Positions 45,499-57,494 are shown, counted from the stretch's first letter. The stretch: DNA of 64,000 bases from Pseudomonas sp. S30 (GCF_016518545.1 NZ_JACVTO010000003.1:62001-126000), one strand, 5' to 3'. Numbers and translations: made by a program. Notes: generated from the sequence alone by a model not told the origin.

Positions 45499-47961
45499 TC
45501 AGTAGGTCCAGGTCACCGTCAGGGTGGCATTGCGCGGATCGCCGTAGAAGTTGTTGCCACCGCGGTGTCGATTGGAGACCGGGATGTAATAGGCCTTGTC
45601 GGTGAGGTTGTTGCCGACCAGGCTGACGGTGGTGTGCGGATCCAGCCGGTATGCCAGGTTGGCGCTGAACAGGGTGTAGCCGCCCTGGTACATGTTGCGG
45701 GTGGTGTCGGTGCTGCTCTGGCTGCTCAGGCCACCGCCGACGCTCCAGCGATCGCCGCCTGCGGCCAGGCGGTAGTCGGTGTAGAGGCGCAGCAGGTGCT
45801 TGGGGAACCATTGTGCATAGGGATCACCGGCTTTGACACTGGTCGACGAATCGTCCAGATACTCGCTGCGACTGAACGTGTAGCCCGCATAGACCTGCCA
45901 ACGCTCGCTCAAGGCACCGGACGCCTCCAGCTCCACGCCTTGGCTTCGCACCCTGCCGGACGCTTCGTTGCAGTTGTCCACACAGGCTGGATTGCCGTTC
46001 TCGATGCTGCGATTCTCCTGGAGGATGCGATACAACGCAGCCGACACATTCAGCCCGCCCTCGAAGTAGCTGCCCTTGACGCCGGTTTCATAGTTGCTGC
46101 CGACGATGGGCTTGAGCGGTGAGTTGGACTCGTCCACCACGTTCTGCGGTTTGAAGATGCTGGTATAGCTGGCGTACCAGGACAGGTGCTCGTCGAGGTC
46201 CCAGACCAGGCCGCCATAGGGCGTGAGCTGGCCGTCTTCGCGATACGGCGAGCGCGTCTCACGGCCGGTGGCCAGACTCCTGGAGCGGAAGTTGAAGTAG
46301 AACCCGCTGTAGCGGCTGCCCAGGATCAGCTTGAGGTCGTCGCTCAGGTTCAACCGCGTGGCGACATAAGCGGCGCGTTGGTAATTGTCGTACCGATAGC
46401 GACTGCGGTACGGCACGTGCGGTTTGGTCAGGCTGGAGGGGTCGAAGCGGTACACATTCACCCGCTCGGTGTTGGCCAGAATACCGACGCGGTTGTCGTA
46501 ACGCTCCAATTGATAGTCCCCGCCCAGCACCACCTCGTGACTGCGGCCCAGCAGGTCGAAGCGGCCGGCGAGGTTCAGATTGCCAGCGTATTGGTCGCCA
46601 GCGTTGTCGCGGTGAATGACGTTGTTCAGCCGCGCCAGACCGTCGCGGCCAACCCCGGCCACATTGTTGCCGAAAACGCCGATGAACTGGCCATCGGCCT
46701 GGGTCGCGGTGTAGTTGAGCGACGCGCTGAGGGTCCAGTCCGGATCGAAGTGATGCTCCAGCTCGGCGAAGGTGTTGTGCTTCTCGAAGGTCATGCTGTT
46801 CCAGCTCGCACCGAGAAAGATCGAGCGCGACAGCGGCAGGCTGCTGTAGTCGGTGGCCATCGGCACGCCATAGAGGTTGGGCACGATGTGCGACTTCTGC
46901 CAGGTGTAGCCGGTGGTGAGGGTGGTGTCAGGGGTGAAATCGTAGGCCAGGGTGCCGAACAGCAATTGCCGGTCAGCGCCCACGTGGTCGATGAACGAGT
47001 TACCGTCCTGATACACCGTCACCAACCGGCCGCGCAGGTTGCCTTGTGCATCGAGCGGTCCGGACACATCGATTTCGTTGCGGTAGCGGTCCCAGGAACC
47101 GGCGCTGAGGCGGGTCGACATCTGCAACTCTCGGGTAGGCGCCTTGCGCACGAGGTTGACCGTGCCGCCCGGCTCACCGGTGCCCTGGGTCAGACCGGAA
47201 GCACCGCGTAGCACCTCGACCCGGTCATAGATGGCCAGGTCCGGAGAGTCGCTGGAGGCTTCGGCCGAACCCATGCCCGGGACGCTGCCCTGAAACGACG
47301 AACTGACACCGTTCTCCTGCACGTTGTCCATGGCGAAGCCGCGGGAGTAGAAGCGCACCTGATCGGCGCTCTCATACATCACATTGACGCCAGCCACCTG
47401 TTGCAACGCGTCTTCCAGGCGGGTCATGCCCTGATCGTCCATGCGCTTGCGGGTGACCACGCTCACCGACTGCGGGGTCTCGCGAATCGACAGCGGCAGG
47501 CGGGTGGCCACGCCCAGGCTGCCAGTGGTGTAGGAGCCGCTGTGCTCGGTGGTGCTACCCAGAACCAGGGGCGAATCCTGGACCTGGATGTCCTCCAGTG
47601 TGGTGGCGGCGCGGCGCTGCACGCTGAAATGGCTGCCCTGACCGATCAGTTCAAGGCCGGTGCCGCGTAGCAGCGTGGAAAATCCGTCGATGACCCCGTA
47701 GCGCCCGTGCAAGCCTGGACTTTTCAGGCCCTCGGTAAGACGCGTGTCGTAGAGCAAGGTGACGCCCTGGGCCGCAGCGAAGTTCGACAGCACGCGATCG
47801 AGCGAGGACGCAGCGATCTGCGTCTGCCGCGCGGCATCCTGCTCACGGGTCGCCGAGGCGGCACGGGCCATTTCGACCGGCAGGCACAGCATCAGGCAGG
47901 CCAGCACGCTGCGCCGTAGCGGGGACAAGCGAGCTGGAAAGGGTTTGAAAGGGGTATTCAC
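45499..47961 (-). CDS. TonB-dependent siderophore receptor with signalling domain
   Basis: 820 residues. Signal peptide to about 35, then a secretin/TonB N-terminal (STN) domain at about 48-115 (LDRVLSNFAAAQGVTLLYDTRL), used to signal to FecR. The plug follows (IRETPQSVSVVTRKRMDDQG, GTGEPGGTVNLVRK near 265), then a barrel ending ATLTVTWTY. RFYSRGFAMDNVQENGV resembles FpvA/FhuE/FoxA-type hydroxamate receptors; the ligand is not certain. The FecR and FecI genes lie just upstream on the same strand. Confidence 0.9.
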   Translation of the reverse strand: MNTPFKPFPARLSPLRRSVLACLMLCLPVEMARAASATREQDAARQTQIAASSLDRVLSNFAAAQGVTLLYDTRLTEGLKSPGLHGRYGVIDGFSTLLRGTGLELIGQGSHFSVQRRAATTLEDIQVQDSPLVLGSTTEHSGSYTTGSLGVATRLPLSIRETPQSVSVVTRKRMDDQGMTRLEDALQQVAGVNVMYESADQVRFYSRGFAMDNVQENGVSSSFQGSVPGMGSAEASSDSPDLAIYDRVEVLRGASGLTQGTGEPGGTVNLVRKAPTRELQMSTRLSAGSWDRYRNEIDVSGPLDAQGNLRGRLVTVYQDGNSFIDHVGADRQLLFGTLAYDFTPDTTLTTGYTWQKSHIVPNLYGVPMATDYSSLPLSRSIFLGASWNSMTFEKHNTFAELEHHFDPDWTLSASLNYTATQADGQFIGVFGNNVAGVGRDGLARLNNVIHRDNAGDQYAGNLNLAGRFDLLGRSHEVVLGGDYQLERYDNRVGILANTERVNVYRFDPSSLTKPHVPYRSRYRYDNYQRAAYVATRLNLSDDLKLILGSRYSGFYFNFRSRSLATGRETRSPYREDGQLTPYGGLVWDLDEHLSWYASYTSIFKPQNVVDESNSPLKPIVGSNYETGVKGSYFEGGLNVSAALYRILQENRSIENGNPACVDNCNEASGRVRSQGVELEASGALSERWQVYAGYTFSRSEYLDDSSTSVKAGDPYAQWFPKHLLRLYTDYRLAAGGDRWSVGGGLSSQSSTDTTRNMYQGGYTLFSANLAYRLDPHTTVSLVGNNLTDKAYYIPVSNRHRGGNNFYGDPRNATLTVTWTY

Positions 47962-48049
47962 CGCAAGTGCTCCAATTGATGAGTCGCACTTCCAATGCCA
48001 AGCGAAACGGCAAAAGTGTCAGGCGCTGCGCGGCTTTTTTTGCGATTGG

Positions 48050-49003
48050 CTAACCGAGCGCCTCGACCCGCACCCAATAGCGCGAGAAGTAGCGCACCCG
48101 AACCGGCAGGATGTCCGGCAGCTGCGTCAGCAGTCGATCGCTCTGGTCGAGACTGAAGACACCCGACACGCGCAGGCGCCCGGCCACGGCGTCGCAGCTC
48201 AACAGCCCCGTGCGGTACGGCGCCAACTGAGCCAGATAGTGCCGCAGCGGCATGCCCTCGGCGAACACCAGGCCCTGCTCCCAGGCCGCCACCTGCGGCT
48301 GCAGCGCGCCCACCGACACGCCCCGGCCAGGCAGCAGACGCGCTGACTGACCGGCGCCCAACGCCTGCCAGGGCGCCGCATCCGGTTGCAGCCGTAGCGC
48401 CCCCTCGAACAGCGACACCGCCACTCTGCCGGCACGCTGGCTGACCATGAAGCGCGCCGCCTCGGCCTCGATCCGCCCGTGCTCGGTCGTGATCTGCAGC
48501 GGCTGCAGGCCAGATCGCTCTGGCACCTGGAACACGAACTCGCCCGCATACAGGCGCACCTGACGCCGCGACCCCTGCAATTGCACGCTGGCCGCGCTGC
48601 GGGCATTGAGGTGCAGACGGGTTTGGTCAGCCAGGGTCCAGATGCGGCGCTCGCCGACCCCGGTCGACAGGTCGGCGAAGGTATGTTGGGCCAGTTCGCT
48701 GCGCAATCCCGCAGCGGCTGCCCCGCCAATGGCCAGCAAGGTGGCCAGTAGCTTGAGCGCGGCGCGCCGGTCCAGCGCAGGAGCGTTCAGGGTGTGTTGT
48801 GCCAGGGCCGGCGGCAGGTTGTGGAAACGTGCCACCACCTCCTCCACCTGACACCAGGCTGCCTCGTGCACCGGCGCGGCCTGGCGCCATTCGAGCCACT
48901 GGCGGCGCTCGTGCTCACTGGCCTCGCCGGACGACAGCAGCGCAAACCAGTCGGCGGCCTCGCGCTGTGCCAAGGCCTGATGCGGGCAGGTGGCGACGGT
49001 CAT
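48050..49003 (-). CDS. FecR-family anti-sigma regulator
   Basis: 317 residues. N-terminal cytoplasmic DUF4880 segment (REAADWFALLSSGEASEHERRQWLEW), one membrane helix at about 88-105 (LLATLLAIGGAAAAGL), then the periplasmic FecR domain (VGERRIWTLADQTRLHLNARSAA; GEFVFQVP) that meets the receptor STN domain. Holds or activates the ECF sigma factor depending on ligand. Start 49003 overlaps the sigma gene stop (ATGA). Confidence 0.9.
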   Translation of the reverse strand: MTVATCPHQALAQREAADWFALLSSGEASEHERRQWLEWRQAAPVHEAAWCQVEEVVARFHNLPPALAQHTLNAPALDRRAALKLLATLLAIGGAAAAGLRSELAQHTFADLSTGVGERRIWTLADQTRLHLNARSAASVQLQGSRRQVRLYAGEFVFQVPERSGLQPLQITTEHGRIEAEAARFMVSQRAGRVAVSLFEGALRLQPDAAPWQALGAGQSARLLPGRGVSVGALQPQVAAWEQGLVFAEGMPLRHYLAQLAPYRTGLLSCDAVAGRLRVSGVFSLDQSDRLLTQLPDILPVRVRYFSRYWVRVEALG

Positions 49004-49515
49004 GCCGGGCCCATTTGGGGCGCGTGAGTCATGCAATGCAACAAGGCACGGGCGATGTACTGGCGTACCGAGCTTTTCGAAACGCCCAGGCTGGCCGCGA
49101 TCTGTTCGTGGGACAGGCCTTCGAGTTGACACATCAGGAAGGCGCTTCGCACCTTGGCGGGCAGACCGTCGAGCAGGGCATCGAGGGCCTGAAGCGCCTC
49201 GAGCAGTTGCCAGCGCTCTTGCGCAGAAGGCGCGCAGGCCTCGGGGAGCTGGGCCAGTGCCTCGAGGTAGCGGGCTTCGAGCTGGCGCCGACGCAGCAGA
49301 TTGACGAACAGGCCATGGGCGATGGTGGAGAGAAAGGCGCGGGGCTGCTCGATGCGAGCAGAGAGACTCTTGCTCAGTACCCTGACGAAAGTGTCCTGGG
49401 CCAGGTCGGCAGCGACCTCTCGACAACCGAGGCGGCGGAACAGCCAGGTTCTGAGCCAGGTGTTGTGCTCGCCATAGAGCGTACTGAACTGTGAGTGCAA
49501 TTGGCTTTCTGGCAT
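49000..49515 (-). CDS. FecI-type ECF sigma factor
   Basis: 171 residues. Region 2 (LRTWLFRRLGCREVAADLAQDTFVRVL) and region 4 (LEGLSHEQIAASLGVSKSSVRQYIARALLHC) match iron-starvation sigma factors. Should direct transcription of the receptor gene, and is itself under the Fur box at 49558-49576. The start at 49515 is favoured by GGGG upstream; ATG at 49524 is possible. Confidence 0.92.
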   Translation of the reverse strand: MPESQLHSQFSTLYGEHNTWLRTWLFRRLGCREVAADLAQDTFVRVLSKSLSARIEQPRAFLSTIAHGLFVNLLRRRQLEARYLEALAQLPEACAPSAQERWQLLEALQALDALLDGLPAKVRSAFLMCQLEGLSHEQIAASLGVSKSSVRQYIARALLHCMTHAPQMGPA

Positions 49516-49557
49516 TGACCCCATTCCTCGAATGCCCGCACAGGCGAGGCCTGAACT

Positions 49558-49576
49558 GAGAATGAGATGCATTATT
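49558..49576 (-). promoter_or_regulatory. Fur box upstream of the FecI-type gene
   Basis: GAGAATGAGATGCATTATT matches 14 of 19 positions of GATAATGATAATCATTATC, and lies 43-61 bases before the sigma-factor ATG, the expected promoter position. Confidence 0.7.
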
Positions 49577-49615
49577 CCAGATTGGCGTGCGCGTGAAAAT
49601 CTCTCTGCGCAGCCC

Positions 49616-49644
49616 GTAAAACAGCGGGGCCGCATAGCGGCCCC
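49616..49644 (-). terminator. Rho-independent terminator after azurin
   Basis: On the minus strand GGGGCCGC, loop TAT, GCGGCCCC (49626-49644), then GCTGTTTTAC. Lies 28 bases after the azurin stop. Confidence 0.85.
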
Positions 49645-49671
49645 TGGGGTTTCAACGGTAAGGGTGGAGGC

Positions 49672-50121
49672 TTACTTGACCACCACCTTGCCTTTCATGA
49701 TCGACACGTGGCCTGGGAAGGTGCAGAAGAAGCTGTAGTCGCCACCGGCTTCGAGCTTGGAGGTGTCGAACTTCACTTCGGTCTCTTTCTCCGGCGCACC
49801 GATCATCTTGGTGTGGGCGATGATGGCGGCGTTGTCGGCCTTGATGTAGTCCTTCTCCAGGCCTTGGGTCATGCCTTCGTTGGCGATGGCGCTCATGTCG
49901 GCGGTCTTGCTGATCACCAGGTTGTGACCCATCACGTTCTTGGGCAGGCTGCCGGAGTGGGTGAGCTTGACGGTGAATTCCTTGCAGCTCTTGTCGACCG
50001 TGAACTCCTTGGTGTTGTAGCTCATCTGGTCGGTGGAATCGACGGTGACCGAGCACTCGGCGGCGAAGACAGAGGCACTGGCGAGGGTCAGCAGGGATAC
50101 CGCTACAGCTTTCGCGAACAT
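49672..50121 (-). CDS. azu: Azurin (type 1 blue copper protein)
   Basis: 149 residues: a 20-residue signal (cut at VFA-AECSV) plus a 129-residue mature chain, close to the P. aeruginosa length. Copper ligands G45-H46 (in NVMGHNL), C112 (FFCTFPGH), H117 and M121 are all present, as is the C3-C26 disulfide pair. Periplasmic electron carrier. RBS AAGGAG. Single gene with its own terminator; an ANR-like site lies about 61-74 bases upstream. Confidence 0.96.
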   Translation of the reverse strand: MFAKAVAVSLLTLASASVFAAECSVTVDSTDQMSYNTKEFTVDKSCKEFTVKLTHSGSLPKNVMGHNLVISKTADMSAIANEGMTQGLEKDYIKADNAAIIAHTKMIGAPEKETEVKFDTSKLEAGGDYSFFCTFPGHVSIMKGKVVVK

Positions 50122-50181
50122 CGTGAATCTCCTTGGCGAGGGTTATCCATTGCAGACTGCCTGAAACCGGTCAAGCCCTTG

Positions 50182-50195
50182 CTGATATGGGTCAA
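50182..50195 (-). promoter_or_regulatory. ANR/FNR-like site upstream of azurin
   Basis: On the minus strand TTGACCCATATCAG matches TTGAT-N4-ATCAA at 8 of 10 fixed bases. Placed at -41, it predicts a start near 50147 and a leader of about 26 bases. Oxygen-responsive control of azu is known in other pseudomonads. Confidence 0.55.
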
Positions 50196-50310
50196 GGGCG
50201 ATCATTGGCGGGCGATAGCATTGTTCAATGGATTGTATACAAAATTTCCAACGGCACATCATGCCTGCTTGATAGACGATGAGACAACCCGTCATTTAGG
50301 AGCAAGTGTG

Positions 50311-50403
50311 ATGAATTTAGGAAATTTCATGCAAGGCCTGCTGGCTGCCTATGCGTGCGGAACGGCCGGGGCGGCCGTGTGCGAGTTCGCACGCCCTGAG
50401 TGA
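50311..50403 (+). CDS. Possible 30-residue small protein
   Basis: ATG eight bases after AGGAG, peptide MNLGNFMQGLLAAYACGTAG-AAVCEFARPE with a small hydrophobic centre and two cysteines. The upstream 90 bases are clearly AT-richer than the surroundings and contain the palindrome TTGTATACAA (50233-50242), a possible operator or extended -10. No match known to me. The rest of the 357-base gap 50122-50478 holds the azurin promoter and a hairpin (GTGCAGTC/GACTGCAC near 50431-50452). Confidence 0.4.
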   Translation: MNLGNFMQGLLAAYACGTAGAAVCEFARPE

Positions 50404-50478
50404 GGCTGGCCGGTACGAACCCCAACGTCTGTGCAGTCGCCAGGACTGCACAACCCCCTGCCCCTGGCTCGGCCGTTA

Positions 50479-52779
<2,301 letters not shown>

Positions 52780-52944
52780 GTCAGTGACCGGTTCTAGGTA
52801 TTCAGGGAAATCGCGGGCGCGGAGAATAGCACAAATTTTGATCAAATCCGACGGCGGCGGTCGGATTCTCGCCGGCGACCGGCTGCGCCGGGGATCGCCC
52901 ACGGGCCGCCGCGGCGAACCACCGCGCCCGCAGGCAGCCTGTTC

Positions 52945-54342
52945 TTATTCGTCGTCGTCGAAGTTGTACATGCCCGGCGCGAGGTTCTCGAAGCGGGTGT
53001 ACTTGCCGATGAACGCAAGGCGCACGAAGCCGATCGGGCCGTTACGCTGCTTGCCGATGATGATCTCGGCCACGCCCTTGTGCTCGGTCTCGGGGTGATA
53101 CACCTCGTCCCGGTAGACGAACATGATCACGTCGGCGTCCTGCTCGATCGCACCGGATTCGCGCAGGTCGGAGTTGACCGGGCGCTTGTTCGGGCGCTGC
53201 TCCAGCGAGCGGTTGAGCTGCGACAGGGCGATGACCGGGCAGTTGAATTCCTTGGCCAGGGCCTTGAGCGAGCGGGAAATCTCGGAAATCTCGTTGGTGC
53301 GGTTATCACCGGCCGAGCCAGGAATCTGCATCAGCTGCAGGTAGTCGACCATGATCAGGGCGATCTCGCCATGCTCGCGGGCCAGGCGCCGGGTACGCGC
53401 ACGCATCTCCGACGGGCTGATGCCGGCGGTATCGTCGATGAACAGCTTGCGGTCGTTGAGCAGGTTGACCGCCGAGGTGAGTCGTGGCCAGTCATCGTCG
53501 TCCAGCTGACCGGAACGCACCTTGGTCTGATCGATCCGACCCAGTGAAGACAGCATCCGCATGACCAGCGATTCACCGGGCATCTCCAGAGAGAACACCA
53601 GCACCGCCTTGTCCGAGCGCAGTACCGCGTTCTCCACCAGGTTCATGGCGAAGGTGGTCTTGCCCATCGAGGGTCGACCGGCGACGATCACCAGGTCGGC
53701 CGGTTGCAGGCCGCTGGTCTTGCCGTCCAGGTCGGTGAAGCCGGTGGACACACCGGTGATGTCGCTGTCGGAATTGAACAGCGTGTCGATGCGGTCGATG
53801 GCCTTGGTCAGCAGCTCGTTGACCCCCACCGGCCCGCCGGTCTTGGGGCGTGCCTCGGCGATCTGGAAGATCTGCCGCTCGGCGTCGTCGAGGATTTCCT
53901 CGGCATTGCGGCCCTGGGGGTTGAAGGCGTTGTCGGCGATGTCGGTGCTGATACTGATCAGCTGACGCAGCGTGGCCCGCTCGCGGATGATCGCCGCATA
54001 GGCCTTGATGTTGGCCACCGACGGCGTGTTCTTGGCCAGCTCCGCCAGGTAGGCCAGGCCGCCCACCTGGGTGGACAGGCCTTCCTTGTCCAGCTGCTCG
54101 TGCAGCGTGACCACGTCGAACGGCTGGTTGGCGTCCACCAGCTTGTGCACGGCGCGGAAGATCAGGCGGTGGTCATGACGGTAGAAATCGCCGTCCGACA
54201 CTTGGTCCAGCACCCGTTCCCAGGCATCGTTGTCCAGCATCAGACCACCGAGCACGGCCTGTTCGGCCTCGATGGAGTGCGGCGGCACCTTCAGGGCAGC
54301 CGTCTGCAGGTCGAGCTGTTCGGGATGAGTGATCTCGTTCAT
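52945..54342 (-). CDS. dnaB: Replicative DNA helicase
   Basis: 465 residues. N-terminal primase-binding domain (PPHSIEAEQAVLGGLMLDNDAWERV), linker, RecA-like motor with Walker A GRPSMGKTTFAMN, Walker B LIMVDYLQLM, DnaB motif 4 LSQLNRSLEQR and the Arg finger region. Hexameric helicase of the replication fork. Start at 54342 by homology. Downstream of rplI on the same strand, past a terminator. Confidence 0.97.
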   Translation of the reverse strand: MNEITHPEQLDLQTAALKVPPHSIEAEQAVLGGLMLDNDAWERVLDQVSDGDFYRHDHRLIFRAVHKLVDANQPFDVVTLHEQLDKEGLSTQVGGLAYLAELAKNTPSVANIKAYAAIIRERATLRQLISISTDIADNAFNPQGRNAEEILDDAERQIFQIAEARPKTGGPVGVNELLTKAIDRIDTLFNSDSDITGVSTGFTDLDGKTSGLQPADLVIVAGRPSMGKTTFAMNLVENAVLRSDKAVLVFSLEMPGESLVMRMLSSLGRIDQTKVRSGQLDDDDWPRLTSAVNLLNDRKLFIDDTAGISPSEMRARTRRLAREHGEIALIMVDYLQLMQIPGSAGDNRTNEISEISRSLKALAKEFNCPVIALSQLNRSLEQRPNKRPVNSDLRESGAIEQDADVIMFVYRDEVYHPETEHKGVAEIIIGKQRNGPIGFVRLAFIGKYTRFENLAPGMYNFDDDE

Positions 54343-54365
54343 GGCCACGCAAGAATTCTGAGGAT

Positions 54366-54409
54366 TGCAAAAAGACAAAGGGCACGGCCTGCAAGACAGG
54401 ACCGTGCCC
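54366..54409 (-). terminator. Terminator between rplI and dnaB
   Basis: On the minus strand GGGCACGG...CCGTGCCC (54409-54402 with 54387-54380) has an inner CCTG/CAGG, then TTTGTCTTTTT. Ends the rpsF-rpsR-rplI transcript. Confidence 0.88.
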
Positions 54410-54454
54410 GATGTTAACCGCCTGGCCCGCGAGGAGCCAGCCGGTCGGCGCAGC

Positions 54455-54901
54455 TTAGGCTGCTACGACGACCACACGTACGGTGGCTTCGACGTCGCTG
54501 TGCAGGTGCACGGCTACGTCGTATTCGCCAACCTGACGGATGGTGCCGTTCGGCAGACGCACTTCAGCCTTGGCCACTTCGACGCCGGAGGCGGTCAGGG
54601 CGTCAGCGATGTCGTGGGTGCCGATCGAGCCGAACAGCTTGCCTTCGTCGCCAGCGGTGGCAGTGATGGTCACTTCCAGCTCGGCCAGTTGGGCAGCGCG
54701 GCTTTCAGCCGACGATTTACGGTCGGCAGCGGCTTTTTCCAGCTCTGCGCGACGTGCTTCGAATGCAGCCAGGTTAGCGGCGTTGGCAACGGTGGCCTTG
54801 CCGAATGGCAGCAGGAAGTTACGGCCGTAACCAGCCTTGACTTTGACTTTATCGCCCAGGTTGCCCAGGTTGGCGACTTTTTCCAGCAGGATCAGTTCCA
54901 T
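54455..54901 (-). CDS. rplI: 50S ribosomal protein L9
   Basis: 148 residues. N-terminal [30 protein letters not shown] is the L9 signature, followed by a long connecting helix rich in Ala/Glu and the C-terminal domain. Co-oriented with rpsR and rpsF; a membrane-protein gene intervenes. Confidence 0.98.
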   Translation of the reverse strand: MELILLEKVANLGNLGDKVKVKAGYGRNFLLPFGKATVANAANLAAFEARRAELEKAAADRKSSAESRAAQLAELEVTITATAGDEGKLFGSIGTHDIADALTASGVEVAKAEVRLPNGTIRQVGEYDVAVHLHSDVEATVRVVVVAA

Positions 54902-54921
54902 TTGGTAAAACCTCTTAACTT

Positions 54922-55812
54922 TTAACCTTCACCGTTCGCGGCGTCATTCCCCTTGGGGGTGTGACGGGCGCGAAAATCAATCAGGCTGTCGACAATGGCC
55001 AGGACCACGAGCAACGGATAGATCAGCTGCATGAACAGCACCAGCGTGACGTACAACCCCACCAGCCAGAACCTGGCCAGGCGTTTCTGTGCCACCAGCC
55101 CATGCAGCAGGGCGATGCCCGCGAACATGAGCGGCACACTGCACAGCGGCGTGAGCAGGGCGACGGCAGAACCGAAGCTCGGCCCGAACACCATGCACGC
55201 CAGCAGCACCAGTGCCGGCAACCGAGGAATGCGCACCGCCTGAAACTCGCGGCCGAAACCTCCGGGGTTATACAACGCGGCCTGCCAGTACCGCCCCAGC
55301 ACCAGGGCCAGTACGCTGACGACCTGCAGCAACGCTGCAATCAGGCCGTTGAGCACCGGTACGATGATCGCCCCCAACTGGGTCCGCTGCTCTACCGACA
55401 TCTGCTGGTAGAGCCCGTCGAGCATCTGCGGCAGGGCTTTTTCAAGCGCTCGCGCCAGAGCTTCGATCGGTTCGCGGAATACCGAACCGAGGATGACAGC
55501 GTACAACAGGCCCAGGGCGATGCTGGACACCAGCACCCGGTTCCAAGAATGCCCGGCGCGCAGCAGCGCAGCCAGCCCCAGCGTCCCCAGCAGCACCATC
55601 AAGGTGCGCGGCTCGCCGAAGATCCACCAGGCCAGCGCGGGCAAGATGCCCCATGCGATGACCCAGGATGCGTCCTTGAAACCACGCCGCAGGAACACCA
55701 GGCTCCCGGCGGCGGCACTCAACCAGAACAACAGCGGCATCGCCGCACAACCAGCCACCACCAGGGTGGCCTGCACGCGACCGCGCATGATGAAATCAGC
55801 CAACGCTCGCAT
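54922..55812 (-). CDS. DUF2232/YybS-like integral membrane protein
   Basis: 296 residues, about eight hydrophobic helices starting near 15 ([19 protein letters not shown]). A conserved-looking middle ([32 protein letters not shown]) and a C-terminal helical bundle fit DUF2232. Function unknown. Lies between rpsR and rplI with short spacers, so it is transcribed with ribosomal genes. Confidence 0.82.
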   Translation of the reverse strand: MRALADFIMRGRVQATLVVAGCAAMPLLFWLSAAAGSLVFLRRGFKDASWVIAWGILPALAWWIFGEPRTLMVLLGTLGLAALLRAGHSWNRVLVSSIALGLLYAVILGSVFREPIEALARALEKALPQMLDGLYQQMSVEQRTQLGAIIVPVLNGLIAALLQVVSVLALVLGRYWQAALYNPGGFGREFQAVRIPRLPALVLLACMVFGPSFGSAVALLTPLCSVPLMFAGIALLHGLVAQKRLARFWLVGLYVTLVLFMQLIYPLLVVLAIVDSLIDFRARHTPKGNDAANGEG

Positions 55813-55845
55813 GCCTATCCCTTACTGCTTGTCGACGACCCGGTC

Positions 55846-56076
55846 TCAGCGGCCGTGGCTGTCGGTGTAGGGCAGCAGGGCCAGGAAGCGGGCGCGCTTG
55901 ATAGCGGTAGCCAGCTGACGCTGATAACGAGCTTTGGTACCAGTGATACGGCTTGGAACGATCTTGCCGGTTTCGGATACGTAAGCTTTCAGGGTGTTGA
56001 GATCTTTGAAGTCGATCTCTTTCACGTCTTCAGCAGTGAAGCGGCAGAATTTACGACGACGGAAGAAACGTGCCAT
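55846..56076 (-). CDS. rpsR: 30S ribosomal protein S18
   Basis: 76 residues. [40 protein letters not shown] and [24 protein letters not shown] are the S18 core. Follows rpsF by 28 bases; partner of S6 in the 30S platform. Confidence 0.98.
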   Translation of the reverse strand: MARFFRRRKFCRFTAEDVKEIDFKDLNTLKAYVSETGKIVPSRITGTKARYQRQLATAIKRARFLALLPYTDSHGR

Positions 56077-56104
56077 GGGTTAGGCTCCTCTAAAGGTCCG
56101 TGGA

Positions 56105-56530
56105 TTACTCGTCAGCGTTATCGCTGGAGTCGCTGTCATTGCTGTCGTCGCCATCGGCGGAGTCAGCATGCTCAGGACGCTCGCGACGCTCACGGCGCTC
56201 GCTGCGGTTCTCTTCAGCCTTCAGCATCTCGGACTGACCGGTAACGGCTTCGTCACGACGGATGACCAGGTTACGGATAACGGCATCGTTGTAGCGGAAG
56301 TTGTCTTCCAGCTCGGCCAGGGCCTTGCCGGTGCACTCGACGTTCAGCATCACGTAGTGAGCCTTGTGAACGTTGTTGATTGCATAGGCCAGTTGACGAC
56401 GGCCCCAATCTTCCAGGCGGTGGATCTTGCCACCATCTTCTTCGATCAGCTTGGTGTAACGCTCGACCATGCCGCCGACTTGCTCGCTCTGGTCCGGGTG
56501 AACCAGGAAGATGATTTCGTAATGACGCAT
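56105..56530 (-). CDS. rpsF: 30S ribosomal protein S6
   Basis: 141 residues. The [18 protein letters not shown] start, GRRQLAYAI and [23 protein letters not shown] are S6 blocks. The C-terminal 35 residues are highly charged and end in an Asp/Ser-rich run ([18 protein letters not shown]), a longer acidic tail than in E. coli; S6 tails can be glutamylated by RimK (family knowledge). First gene of the operon. Confidence 0.98.
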   Translation of the reverse strand: MRHYEIIFLVHPDQSEQVGGMVERYTKLIEEDGGKIHRLEDWGRRQLAYAINNVHKAHYVMLNVECTGKALAELEDNFRYNDAVIRNLVIRRDEAVTGQSEMLKAEENRSERRERRERPEHADSADGDDSNDSDSSDNADE

Positions 56531-56747
56531 GAATGCTCCTTACGGGTTGTAGTCTGCCAGCGAATCTGGTCAGACAAGGAGTGAAGGACACTGTGTGTCT
56601 CGCCCTGAGGGAAGGCGCATGCGCACCTGCCAGCCTGGCAAGGGGCGCAATTGTAGAGAAGGCCAGGAGGACAAGCAAGGAGGATTGGCGATTATTTGAA
56701 CAGCCCGCGTCCACCAGACCGCGCCGCCAGATCCCCCCATGCCAGCG

Positions 56748-57494
56748 CTAGCGTTTGGCCTGACGCTGCCTCACCGCCTCGAACAGGCACACCCCGGTGG
56801 CCACCGAGACGTTCAGGCTGCTGACGCTGCCGGCCATGGGCAGCTTGACCAGGAAGTCGCAGTGCTCGCGGGTCAGGCGGCGCATGCCCTTGCCCTCGGC
56901 GCCCATGATCATCACCAGCGGGCCGGTGAGGTCCTGCTGGTAGATCTCCTGCTCGGCCTCGCCGGCGGTGCCGACCACCCACAGGCCGCGCTGCTGGAGC
57001 TTTTCCAGGGTGCGCGAGAGGTTGGTCACGGCCACCAGCGGGATCACCTCGGCCGCACCGCAGGCGACCTTGCGCACCACCGCGGTGAGGGTCGCCGATT
57101 TGTCCTTGGGAATCACCACCGCCGTGGCACCGGCCGCATCGGCGGTGCGCAGGCAGGCGCCGAGGTTGTGCGGGTCGGTGACGCCGTCGAGCACCAGGAT
57201 CAGCGGAGCGGTTTCGCTGCGCTCGAGCAACTCCTCGAGCATCGCCTCGCCCCACACCTGGCTCGGACTGACCTCGGCCACGACGCCCTGGTGCACCCCT
57301 TCGACCCAGGCATCGAGTTCGCGCCGCTCGGCCTGGCCGACCGCGACGCGATTCTCCGAGGCCAGCGCCAGCAGGGCCTGCAAGCGCGGCTCGCTGCGCC
57401 CCTCGCTCAACCAGATCTGCTTGACCCGCCTGGGATGGTGCTGCAGCAACGCCTGCACGGCGTGCACGCCGTAGATCTTTTCCAGCTGACTCAT
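56748..57494 (-). CDS. rlmB: 23S rRNA (guanosine-2251-2'-O-)methyltransferase
   Basis: 248 residues. N-terminal L30e-like substrate domain (GVHAVQALLQHHPRRVKQIWLSEGR) and SpoU/TrmD-type knotted methylase: motif 1 DPHNLGACLRTADAAGA, motif 2 IMGAEGKGMRRL, motif 3 MAGSVSSLNVSVATGVCLFE. The ATG shares ATGA with the rnr stop. Methylates G2251 of the P loop. Confidence 0.96.
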   Translation of the reverse strand: MSQLEKIYGVHAVQALLQHHPRRVKQIWLSEGRSEPRLQALLALASENRVAVGQAERRELDAWVEGVHQGVVAEVSPSQVWGEAMLEELLERSETAPLILVLDGVTDPHNLGACLRTADAAGATAVVIPKDKSATLTAVVRKVACGAAEVIPLVAVTNLSRTLEKLQQRGLWVVGTAGEAEQEIYQQDLTGPLVMIMGAEGKGMRRLTREHCDFLVKLPMAGSVSSLNVSVATGVCLFEAVRQRQAKR

